From the NCBI GenBank assembly GCA_035528395.1, contig DATKYR010000177.1, positions 62,001-126,000 of the forward strand: 64,000 nt of DNA, in the 5' to 3' direction. This document shows positions 32,241-41,000 of this stretch, one piece after another. Both the position numbers and the translations under genes were made by a program. Each line of letters starts with the position of its first letter. Within the stretch, counting starts at the first letter, position 1. The notes below the pieces were generated by a model, which made no database searches, had not been told where the DNA came from, and was given only the letters and a program-made list of their open reading frames with translations. Origin of the DNA: NIOZ-UU13 sp035528395 (GTDB lineage: Bacteria > Planctomycetota > Phycisphaerae > Sedimentisphaerales > Anaerobacaceae).

Positions 32241-33116
32241 ATGAAAAAGAAAATTAAACTCATTTTTGTTCCGGCTCTTCTACTTTTGTTTGTATCAAGT
32301 TCATTTGCTCAGCGCAGAGAGGCTCAGCCCGTCCAATTCAAGAAAATATCCGACAGGCTCTTCGAAATTTCAGGTGGACGGGGCGCAGGCGGGGGAGCAT
32401 ACATCGGTGATAACGGGGTCCTCGTGATTGACACGAAAATGGACAAAAAATCGGTAGATAGCGTTATCGACGGGATTAAACGGATTACCGACAAGCCAAT
32501 AAAGTTCCTTGTAAATACTCATAGTGACGGTGACCATGTCACGGGAAATCGATATTTTCCTGCATCGGTATCTTTTGTCGCCCACCAGAATTGCCGAAAA
32601 GAATTTTTTCATCCAGGGAGAGACGGAGCCCCATCGGAATGGAATCAGCCTGAATTAGCGCCTTTCGTTCCTTCAATAACATTTCGTGATAAGATGGATA
32701 TTTATCTTGGCTCAAAGAAGGTAGAGTTATGGTATTTCGGCGTTGGGCATACTACTGGAGATATCGTTGTTTATTTTCCCGAAGAAAAGACTGCTTTTAT
32801 CGGAGACCAAATATTTTTGACAAGACCTCAACTTATCCATTCTTATAAAGGTGGTAATTCCTTTGAGCACGTTGAGACGCTCACCAAAATGCTTCAAACA
32901 ATAGATGCTGAAATATTTTGCAGCGCTCACAGTGAAATGACAGACCGGGAGGGAGTAAGGAATCACATCGACCAGATGAAAAAACGGCAGGAAAAAATTA
33001 AAGCTTTAATTCGAGAGAGAAAGAGTATAGAAGAAATAAAAAGTGAATTTAATGAAAATGAGGCCAGATTAATCGAAACTATATGTAGTGACATAAGAAA
33101 ACGTTCTGGGCAGTAA
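32241..33116 (+). CDS. Exported MBL-fold metallo-hydrolase
   Basis: This 291-residue protein has a signal peptide (about residues 1-23, ending SFAQ). The metallo-beta-lactamase fold is clear: DNGVLVIDTKMDKKSV, then the metal motif NTHSDGDHVTGN. Here the usual HxHxDH is HSDGDH, with Asp in place of the second His, a variant found in several MBL subfamilies. The later GVGHTTGDIVVYFPEEKTAFIGDQIF supplies the third His and the bridging Asp, and FCSAHSEMTD the last His. It is likely a periplasmic hydrolase of unknown substrate. GAGG lies seven bases before the ATG. It converges with the glycosidase gene downstream. Confidence 0.85.
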   Translation: MKKKIKLIFVPALLLLFVSSSFAQRREAQPVQFKKISDRLFEISGGRGAGGGAYIGDNGVLVIDTKMDKKSVDSVIDGIKRITDKPIKFLVNTHSDGDHVTGNRYFPASVSFVAHQNCRKEFFHPGRDGAPSEWNQPELAPFVPSITFRDKMDIYLGSKKVELWYFGVGHTTGDIVVYFPEEKTAFIGDQIFLTRPQLIHSYKGGNSFEHVETLTKMLQTIDAEIFCSAHSEMTDREGVRNHIDQMKKRQEKIKALIRERKSIEEIKSEFNENEARLIETICSDIRKRSGQ

Positions 33117-33285
33117 AATCCTTAACCAGGATAACGACAAATTGAAAGAATAAATTAATACTTGGTCCAAACTGAATTCTTTCCAATCGGCTTATGATAG
33201 CTTCCCACAGATGGAGGGCGTTTTTTATTTTCCTGCCAAGGCGATAGAGAGAAAGCTCTGAAGCGGCCAAATCCGCTTTGAATAT

Positions 33286-34989
33286 TCATTTCTGCATGAA
33301 CTCAATACATGAAACCGACCTGGGCGGTAGGGCCACTGTCAGCGTCTTGCCGTCAAAATGTATATCTCTCTGAGTTATCCGGCCGATCTGCCTGGGCTCA
33401 TCAGGTTCAGGTGCATCGTTTAGGCGCCCTTCCAAAACGTGGTGTACCGCACGGCCCTCAAGGCGACCAAAAGCAGAAACATCAACTGTGATATCTATCG
33501 ATTGTTCAAAGCTCCGGTTGATGGCATGAAAATAGATACGTCTTTGACCTGCTGTCGCAAGTGCGTCAATGTAGGCGACCTTTCCTTTTGGCGAAATGCC
33601 ACCCATTTGATATGGCTGTTTGTATGTTGGTACGTTCCTGCTCACAAGGGCAAGCAATTGCTCTCCGTGGTGCTGTGAGTAGAACATGGTTACCTGGCCG
33701 GAAGGCATATAGAAAGGGGGAACCTTACCTTCCGCATCTGCTTTTATGCTCGTGATGCCCCAGGAGTTACCTACGAGCATAGATTGGCAGCCCAGCTCAA
33801 TCACATCCGCCGCTCGCATAAAAGCGTGAAGGTATCCGGCAGCGCCAAGCCCCTTGGCGAAACTCGAATCCAACGCCGGCCCGGGGCCATTGTACCTCCA
33901 CCAGCCATTCCAATTCCATTCGGTCACCGCAACCTTATAGCCGAGCCTTCGTGCGGTATTTATGCCGGGGTGGTTAATAATCGACCGGCCACTTTCATCG
34001 AACCATGTTACAGCTACCCAGGCGCGCCAGATTTCGTCGGCAGAAATCTCATGTACCAGGACATCTTTACCGTTTTTCACCACTTTCGTAATGGCCCATG
34101 GTGAATAGAAATGTGTAGCAAAATAGGATACTTTGTCCCCCAGTTGTTCATGCACCTGTCCTGCAATCCCTGACATATTGCCATCGTGGCCATCGACGAT
34201 GATTTCAATAGAAGGATCTACGGACCGCATCGCTTCAATGTATGCGGCCAGACACTTAACGTAAAACTGGGGTGCCGTATCAGGCAAAATCTGCCTCAAT
34301 TGTTTTATGAAAGCCCATGTTTCATTACCGATTTGAAAATATTTCACTTTATAGGGTCCGGCCCGACCATTTCCGGCCCGCAGGGACGGCCAATTGTACA
34401 TACCTTCCGGCAGCTTCGCTCCAACAGGTGCGTTGCAATAAGCAACTAATGCCGCCGCGTGCATGGCAGCTTCTTTCAGGGGCTTCTTCATGAGCAGAGC
34501 ATCTCGGAAATTCACTACAAGGATAGCTTCTGCGTCAACATCTTCACAAAATTGAAGGAACTCATCATAGCCGAAGTTATTTGTCACCTTATGTCCGCGA
34601 TGGCCGGTACTGACAGGTCGCTGAGCCGCTCGGCCTGGTACGTTATCGACCATATCGCGCCAATCTAAGAAATCCACATCGGTCCCACCAGGGAATCTGA
34701 TAACCGGTATTTCCATTTCCTTCAATAGCTTCAACACACGGGGTTGGAGTTTCCGTGTGCCGGGAATTAGTGCCCCCTCGACGCCTATCTCACCCCAGCT
34801 TGGCCTCTCCATAAACTGGCCGAATATGCGTGAATCAATCTTGTGGAGAACCTCTCTTTTTATACTAAACGAAATATCAGCCGAATCCTCACTTTGATGT
34901 GCGGACGCGAGGACCTGCAATTGGCATAAACAAAGAACAAAACATATAGTAACTAAATTTGCCGGATGTGTTTTACACTTGTTTCTCAT
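33286..34989 (-). CDS. Secreted GH51-like alpha-L-arabinofuranosidase
   Basis: This 567-residue protein has a signal peptide to about residue 28 (CFVLCLCQLQVLASA). A clan GH-A barrel follows, with RIFGQFMER near the start and VIRFPGGTDVDFLDWRD. The acid/base Glu is in YFQIGNETW, and the nucleophile Glu in KVAVTEWNWNGWW, the two catalytic residues of retaining GH51/GH39-like enzymes. A C-terminal beta-sandwich begins near residue 470 (RIYFHAINRSFEQSIDITVDVS). It would release arabinofuranose from arabinan or arabinoxylan outside the cell. Substrate cannot be fixed from sequence. GGAG is present upstream. No transporter for the product is adjacent. Confidence 0.8.
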   Translation of the reverse strand: MRNKCKTHPANLVTICFVLCLCQLQVLASAHQSEDSADISFSIKREVLHKIDSRIFGQFMERPSWGEIGVEGALIPGTRKLQPRVLKLLKEMEIPVIRFPGGTDVDFLDWRDMVDNVPGRAAQRPVSTGHRGHKVTNNFGYDEFLQFCEDVDAEAILVVNFRDALLMKKPLKEAAMHAAALVAYCNAPVGAKLPEGMYNWPSLRAGNGRAGPYKVKYFQIGNETWAFIKQLRQILPDTAPQFYVKCLAAYIEAMRSVDPSIEIIVDGHDGNMSGIAGQVHEQLGDKVSYFATHFYSPWAITKVVKNGKDVLVHEISADEIWRAWVAVTWFDESGRSIINHPGINTARRLGYKVAVTEWNWNGWWRYNGPGPALDSSFAKGLGAAGYLHAFMRAADVIELGCQSMLVGNSWGITSIKADAEGKVPPFYMPSGQVTMFYSQHHGEQLLALVSRNVPTYKQPYQMGGISPKGKVAYIDALATAGQRRIYFHAINRSFEQSIDITVDVSAFGRLEGRAVHHVLEGRLNDAPEPDEPRQIGRITQRDIHFDGKTLTVALPPRSVSCIEFMQK

Positions 34990-35206
34990 ATCGCCTACTC
35001 CCTCACATTGAACGATGATTTGGTAATCAGCCCAAGGCGGTCAAGTTCAGCAGATGTTGTCATTGTGCATTATAACGTTAGGCAGGAATTCTTGCAATTG
35101 ATTCGAAATTGAGCTTCACAGATCCTGTACATCAACCGCCTATATATGGAATCTGCCTAAGGCGGATTGTCTCAGCGGTAGCAGTAGGGTGTGTACTGCA
35201 CACCAC

Positions 35207-35232
35207 TAAAGAAAAGGTGGGCGGTGCCCACC
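35207..35232 (-). terminator. Intrinsic terminator of the prepilin gene
   Basis: The reverse strand forms GGTGGGC-ACC-GCCCACC followed by TTTTCTTT, just after the prepilin stop at 35236. Confidence 0.6.
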
Positions 35233-35235
35233 CAA

Positions 35236-35997
35236 CTAATAGTCTTTAAAGGTTCTCATCCATTGAGGCCAGTCGGACGATTGAACGCCGCCGGCTGTCG
35301 TCCAGACACCCTGAGTATCAAAGTTGCGGTGCCAATTGAACGTCCAAAGCTCCTTCAGAGCTACCTTCCTAACATTGAGATCCACAAAAACGGCATTTAT
35401 TGCGCCCTTGTGCCTGTTGATGCAAACTAAGTGCATTTCGTTTGTAACAATGCCATCAACCTCAGGCGGGCCTTGTGTGTGGTCACAGTAGGTATCCCAG
35501 ACTACACAGTCAAAAAACATCGGTATGTTGTTTGCCTGTTTTTGCTCTCGATTCCTCCAGAAGTTTTCGCCAGGTCGATCGCCGAGCCATTCATCCATGC
35601 CGTAGCTGCCGTAATCGTCACCGGGTTTGCTCTCAAAGTCAGTCCAGCCTCCTCCTTCCGTTCTCCATCGCCAGGCTCCGAAAGGTACCTTGCCTCCGTC
35701 AGTATAAGGTTTTTTTGCCGACGGACACAAGGTCAACGCCCCCCGGTCCTTGTAAAACGGTCGCAATTTTTCGGGCCAGTCTCCGGAGGCTTCGGCACCG
35801 CTCGGAAACTTTCCCCCGGAGTCCTCGAGATACATATGCCAGCAATAAGACCATTGTTTGATGTTGGACATACAGGCAACAGCCTGTGCCTGTTTCTTTA
35901 CCCGTTGCAGCGAGGGCATCAATATCGCCAATAACAGGGCGATAATGGCAATGACCACCAAAAGTTCTATTAGTGTAAAGCCATATCGTTTGCACAT
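35236..35997 (-). CDS. Type II secretion/pilin-like pseudopilin with H-X9-DG-type C-terminus
   Basis: This 253-residue protein starts MCKRYGFTLIELLVVIAIIALLLAILMPSLQ, a type IV prepilin leader with cleavage after Gly6 and mature F(T)LIEL at the N-terminus, including Glu5. The globular part includes RHKGAINAVFVDLNVRKV, a version of the H-X9-DG motif found in hundreds of planctomycete pseudopilins. These are exported and assembled or anchored as surface pilin-like proteins, and their abundance is a hallmark of this phylum. The gene stands alone. A 240-base gap upstream of it holds the small-RNA copy 3, and an intrinsic terminator follows. Confidence 0.85.
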   Translation of the reverse strand: MCKRYGFTLIELLVVIAIIALLLAILMPSLQRVKKQAQAVACMSNIKQWSYCWHMYLEDSGGKFPSGAEASGDWPEKLRPFYKDRGALTLCPSAKKPYTDGGKVPFGAWRWRTEGGGWTDFESKPGDDYGSYGMDEWLGDRPGENFWRNREQKQANNIPMFFDCVVWDTYCDHTQGPPEVDGIVTNEMHLVCINRHKGAINAVFVDLNVRKVALKELWTFNWHRNFDTQGVWTTAGGVQSSDWPQWMRTFKDY

Positions 35998-36203
35998 ATC
36001 AATTCCCCTTCTCTTTCAATAAATGTCCTTCCAAACCAACAATTTTCGCCAGACATGATGGTTTTCGTACTCGTATGCTTGTCTGCCGTAATTATAACAC
36101 ACTCATTCGTGGTAACGCAAGCTTTTATTGGAAAATTAGGACAAGAAGGTAGCGTGGTTGCTGGCAATCCGCCTTTGGCGGACTCTATAGAGTATTGAAA
36201 CAT

Positions 36204-36267
36204 AAAAAAAGCAGGCCGAGAAGTGGAGGAAAGACAGAGTTTAGCTCGGCCCGCTCACATTTTGTTC
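36204..36267 (-). ncRNA. Candidate anti-Shine-Dalgarno small RNA, copy 3
   Basis: The reverse strand has a perfect -10 TATAAT (36279-36274), with the palindrome TTGTTGCCAACAA just upstream (36292-36280) and no clear -35. The hairpin stem is GCGGGCCGAG/CTCGGCCTGC with one mismatch, and the loop contains CTGTCTTTCCTCCACTT. Seven T residues follow (36210-36204). The predicted RNA is about 64 bases. The stem sequence differs from copies 1 and 2 but keeps pairing. Confidence 0.5.
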
Positions 36268-36313
36268 CGGAGTATTATATTGTTGGCAACAAGTGCCGGA
36301 TGATTATGCGCAA

Positions 36314-36346
36314 CCCCCGTGCTTTCTTGCGAAAGCAAGAAGGGAG
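36314..36346. repeat. REP-1 palindrome, inverted orientation
   Basis: CCCCCGTGCTTTCTTGCG followed by AAAGCAAGAAGGGAGG, the reverse orientation of the copies at 4227 and 26342. Confidence 0.8.
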
Positions 36347-36484
36347 GCTTTTATTACTCTGAAGGTACGATAGTAATCTCATCTGAGCCCTCGAATAAGC
36401 TTATAAGTCGAAGATGCCTTCCAACAGGTGGAGGCGTATATATCCATATCACAATTTCTCCCTGCTTCTTTTCTTTATCCCCTA

Positions 36485-36898
36485 TTATTTGTCCCTCTCT
36501 CGCCCCTGATTGCTGCTGGCAGTGGCACAGGTTGATTCAACACCAGCTCCTTCGAGTACCTTAGTTAAAGGATTTCCATCCCACTCAAATTTCGCTCGGT
36601 TTGCGCATATCAACTCGTTTGTCTCCGGTAAATTCTCCTCATCAAGCAGAATAAAAGGAACCTCCGGCTTACACTCCCTTAGCCGGTTAATCAGCTCATC
36701 ACTGATGTTTTTCAATATTTCCGACTCAATAAGCACTAAAGGTACATACACTCCGCAGGTTGGCAGGGTCTCCAATTCTTCGATAATTTCCTCTACTGTT
36801 TCACAAAGGATTGAACTGTAATGTCTCTCTTTTAAGCAATGTTTTAGCCAGGCGACGTTGAACGTGTTCTCGCCGGCGACTATGATCATTTCCTTCAT
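36485..36898 (-). CDS. Pseudo-receiver-like protein (response regulator fold without phospho-Asp)
   Basis: This 137-residue protein begins MKEMIIVAGENTFNVAWLKHCLKERHYSSILCETVEEIIEELET. It continues VYVPLVLIESEILKNISDELINRLRECKPEVPFILLDEENLPE. The alternating strands and helices fit a CheY-like receiver, but the phosphoacceptor position (usually LLDxxMP) reads LIESE. The acidic pair after strand 1 is also missing, so phosphorylation is unlikely. Past the stop, another frame encodes a short GEIVIWIYTPPPVGRHLRL stretch with an AGGGAG-GTG start. That may be a frameshifted tail or a tiny separate gene. It lies upstream of a kinase-regulator pair on the same strand but 440 bases from it. Confidence 0.5.
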   Translation of the reverse strand: MKEMIIVAGENTFNVAWLKHCLKERHYSSILCETVEEIIEELETLPTCGVYVPLVLIESEILKNISDELINRLRECKPEVPFILLDEENLPETNELICANRAKFEWDGNPLTKVLEGAGVESTCATASSNQGRERDK

Positions 36899-37341
36899 TG
36901 AACCAACCTTTTCAAGAATGACATCTACTTCTGCCTACCGGATTTTTAATGAGTCATATGCCTGGAAAATGAATATATAGTTTTGCTTAGCACTAATATA
37001 TGTATCGGATTGTGGAAAGCATAAGTGTATCAGGAAATCTCTGTATTTGGGGTGCGAAAAACATGGAATATGCAATAAAATTGAAACATGCATAAATTAA
37101 TAACGTGGATTTCAGTGACAGTATACAAAGAAGTGGAGACTGGGAGGTGACATAAAATTGGAAAAAGTTTCCAACTGTGCTCTACGTTCTTAGACACCTA
37201 CAATCCGGACCGGCTATTGGGATATCTCTTGGACAAGCCTGCATCCGGCAATTGTAAGTTTACTTCGTGACAGAGTAAATGGTCTTTGATGAAGGTCAGA
37301 TTATAGGTTCAATGATGATATGGAATCCCGATAAAAAATGG
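36899..37341. other. Intergenic stretch without recognised features
   Basis: This 443-base gap between the pseudo-receiver gene and the response regulator gene is AT-rich. I see no convincing reading frame, repeat or terminator; the promoter of the pseudo-receiver gene presumably lies at its left end. Confidence 0.5.
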
Positions 37342-37995
37342 TTAAAAATCGAGTGATGTTATGCCCTCATTAATCGCATACTTGGTGAGATCAGCTACAT
37401 TGTGAATATCTAATTTTTGCATAATTTGACGCCGTGTTGATTCGATCGTTTTTATACTCACGTTTAAATGCAATGCACTTTCTTTGGTGCTTTTTCCTTC
37501 TGATATCAGTTGGAGCACCTCCCGCTCCCGGGGGGTCAAAACAGCGGAAGCTGACTTGTCTGGTATCGACAAATTACTCGCAAAATCATGGGCCATGATT
37601 CCCGTTATCTTAGAACTCAAATATACTTCGTTCGCAACAGCAGCTTTAATTGCCCGAATCAGGTCGCCATGAACCTTCGTTTTCAATATATAACCCGAAA
37701 CACCGGATTTAAGCATATCTATCACAAATTGTCTTTTATGATGCATTGACAGGACAATAACTTTGGTATCCGGGATTTCTTTGCGGATCCGCCGTGTCGC
37801 CTCAATACCATTCATATCCGGCATTGAAATATCCATAATAACAACATCTGGTTTTAACCGATGTACCAAATTGATCGCCATACGTCCATTCACCGCATCG
37901 CCGACTACCTCCATATCAGGCTGCTCTTCAATTAAGCATCGCAGACCATATCGTACAATTTCATGGTCATCTGCCAAAAGAATTTTTATGCTCAT
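37342..37995 (-). CDS. NarL/FixJ-type response regulator
   Basis: This 217-residue protein starts at an ATG at 37995 with GAGG upstream. The receiver domain MSIKILLADDHEIVRYGLRCLIEEQPDMEVVGDA has the acidic pair Asp9/Asp10. The phosphoacceptor Asp55 is in VVIMDISMPDMNGIEATRR, and the switch Lys is in GYILKTKVHG. The LuxR-type DNA-binding domain is SAVLTPREREVLQLISEGKSTKESALHLNVSIKTIESTRRQIMQKLDI. It begins eight bases after the stop of the histidine kinase gene, so the two are translationally close and form a two-component system. Target genes are not evident. The domain order and length are standard. Confidence 0.92.
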   Translation of the reverse strand: MSIKILLADDHEIVRYGLRCLIEEQPDMEVVGDAVNGRMAINLVHRLKPDVVIMDISMPDMNGIEATRRIRKEIPDTKVIVLSMHHKRQFVIDMLKSGVSGYILKTKVHGDLIRAIKAAVANEVYLSSKITGIMAHDFASNLSIPDKSASAVLTPREREVLQLISEGKSTKESALHLNVSIKTIESTRRQIMQKLDIHNVADLTKYAINEGITSLDF

Positions 37996-38002
37996 ATTAA
38001 CC

Positions 38003-41000
38003 TCATGTTCCCACAACGTTTCCTTTTGACGGCGCTACTAAGACAACTTGTGTCCCATGGTGCGGTTGGGATTTAATGTCTATATATCCTCCAATGTGGC
38101 TCAAGTGTTCTTTTATACTGAAAAGGCCATAGCCGCTTTTTTTGTCTTTGGAGGCGCCTGCCTCCGACAATTCGAACCCAACTCCGTCATCATCAACACA
38201 AATCCTTATTTTGTCCCCCTCCCCGCGGAGTGAAACTTTGATATTTTGTGCCTTGCCGTGCTTCACTGCATTGACCAGTAGTTCTCGCACGCTCCTAAAA
38301 AGAAAGCCGCTGATATCCTCACTCAATGATTTGGGGGCACCCTCAGATTCAAAAAAGGTTGAGATGTTATGTTTTTGCTCTATCTCTTCGCTAAGCCACT
38401 CCTCTATGGCTGACTCTAAACCTAACTCATACAGAGTAGGAGAACCCAAATCGTAAGTCAAGGTTTGTGTCTCCTCAATAACCTGATCAAGCATGTTGCT
38501 AATTTCTTCCAGGTGTTTGCCGGAATCGGTCGATGTCGTTGAAGACTCCAATTCATCTAATTTCATTTTTGCGAATACCAGGGGTTGTACAATGCGGTCA
38601 TGCAATCCTGTGGCAATGCTTCGCCTTTCACGCTCTTCGGTTAATGACAATTCCGAAGCCATCGACTGGAGCTTCTGCTGATACTCTCGAAGTTGTTCTT
38701 CCACCCGCTTGAGCTCGGTGATGTCCCTGATTGTACCTGCTATGAACTTTTTTCCAGTTCGAGAATCTGTGAATGGTGATTTCTTGGTTGAAATCGTATG
38801 TAATTCGTCGTTCCATGTAATTTTTTCTTCATTTACATTCGTTTCCTGAGTTTGAAATACAAGATTGTCTTTCTCCCAAAACACGTCAGCTTGTTCCTTG
38901 GCAAAAAGATCGTAGTCACTTTTCCCGATAAGTTCTTCCCTGGAGTGCCCCATCACCTTACAGGCAGCGTCATTTAATATCACCCATCGGTGTTGCTCAT
39001 CTTTTACAAAAAAAGAATCATCAAGAGCATTAATTGTATGGGCAAGGAATTTCTTAGAATGTTCTAATTCCTCCTCCGCGTGCTTGCGTTCAGTGATGTC
39101 TGTTGCCGTGGCAATAATACTTTTTGGTTTGCCCTGGGCGTCCTTCATTAAACTCCAGCTCATCAGAACGGGAATTCTTGTCCCATCCCTATCCATAACA
39201 ACCGTCTCAATGTTTCGAACAAGGCCTTCGTTCATCAATCTTGGAATAATTTCCTTCTTAATCCTTCGATTATCTTTTTTGGAGATGATTCCAAGCTCAG
39301 CCGATGTTTTTCCGACTATCTCTTCCCTTTTATAGCCCGAGCGTCTCTCAAATTCGCTATTGACCTGGCGAATTGTCCCATCAAAATCCTTAATCGCGAC
39401 CCCCTCAGGCATTCCTTCAATCATCTCTACCGCCATCCTCGTTACTGCCGCTTCTCTCTCCATCTCCTGCAGCCGTTTCTGCGGCGTGATATCCCTCAAG
39501 ATGGCTACAACATTCTTAGGATTACCCATCGCGTCTCTCTGTAAACTCACTGAAGCACTAACCGTCAGCTCTTCTCCGTCTGCCCTTCGAACTCTAACCT
39601 CAGCAGGTTTGGAAATACCGTTTTGAACTATCGACCTAAACACTCCTAACATCTTCGGGATATCTTCCTCCGGGTCACAAAAGACTTCCCTTAATTCACT
39701 AAAGTTTCTTCCTAAGAGTTCATTTACAGAACTACGACGGAACATCTTTAAGTGAGCTGGGTTGCAGGAGATTATCTTCCCATCCGGATTAAGAACAATA
39801 ACTGAATCATACATTGCGTCAATAACAGCCGCTCTTTCCTGCACTGCTGCTATACGCTCCTCCTCTGCCTTCATACGCTTCAGAGAAGTAGCAACCAGAT
39901 TGGCGAAAGCTTCAAGCATCTCAATTGAAAGTAAAGGCTTTTGTCGCGGCATCAAAACCGGCATTGAACCTATAATTTTGCCGCCGTAGTGTAGAGCCAA
40001 TCCATATACGTCACCAATTTTAAGAACCCTTTTGAGAGCGTTGACCACGGCTCTTTGCATAGTACCGAACATCAGTTCGTTCAGCCCTTCCAGCCTCTTT
40101 GCTTTCTCCGATAGCATCTCCTGGATATGGCGAGGCTCCAGAGGAATTCGGAGCTCTTTGACTTTCCGGCCGAGTATCTTATTAGCTGTGATAATAAATT
40201 TACTATCCGTGGAAATATGTTCTATCCTAAGTTCCTGCCTCTGAGAGTCGTAACTTGTTATGCCTGTAAAGAGGGCTCCGGTAATACTTTTAAGCTTCTC
40301 ACAGACAAGTTTGTAAATATCAGCAGTGGAAGACGCAACTGCCAGTTCCATCGCCATTTCGTTTATTATTGTCAGCTCTTCTGTCCGTTTCTGAAGTGCC
40401 TCTTCCGCCTCCTTGCGCTCTGTGATGTCAACATAGGCCGCCTGGACAGCGGGCTTTCCCTGATATTCAATCCGGCTGGCATGAGTCTCGAGCAAGCACA
40501 TCGATCCATCTTTGCGGATTCCACGAAGCTCATACCGCTCGGGCACCGGTTTGCCACTGAGCCGATCCTGGTATCGGCCCCAGATGAGCGTTCGATCTTC
40601 TGGATGCACAAACGCCTGTACTTGTTGAGCTGGCGCGTTTAATATCTCATAGACTGTGAAGCCCGTGATGTCCGCCATGGCTTGATTGGCAAAGACAACG
40701 CGCCCATCCTGGAAAATGGCCAGCCCCTGCAGCGAATGATCCACCAGTGAGAGATACGCCTCCTCCGCCTCCTTACGCTCGGTTATGTCTTGTATGATAC
40801 ATATGCCCCCCACATATTTCCCTTCTTTACCTTTTACTCCGGCAGCATTTATTTCAACGTCGATTATCTCGTTGTCTTTTCTCACCATTTTGTATTCTTT
40901 GTGGTGGGCAAAACCATCAACTAATATTTTATTAAGGCAGGCCCTTGCTTTTTCCATATAATCCGGATGGATGATCTTCGCTATAGACTGTCCTGCAATC

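Noticed and set aside
36319..36564. A plus-strand gene starting in the REP-1 palindrome
   Set aside because: Its first codons are the palindrome itself, and the rest is antisense to the pseudo-receiver gene region.
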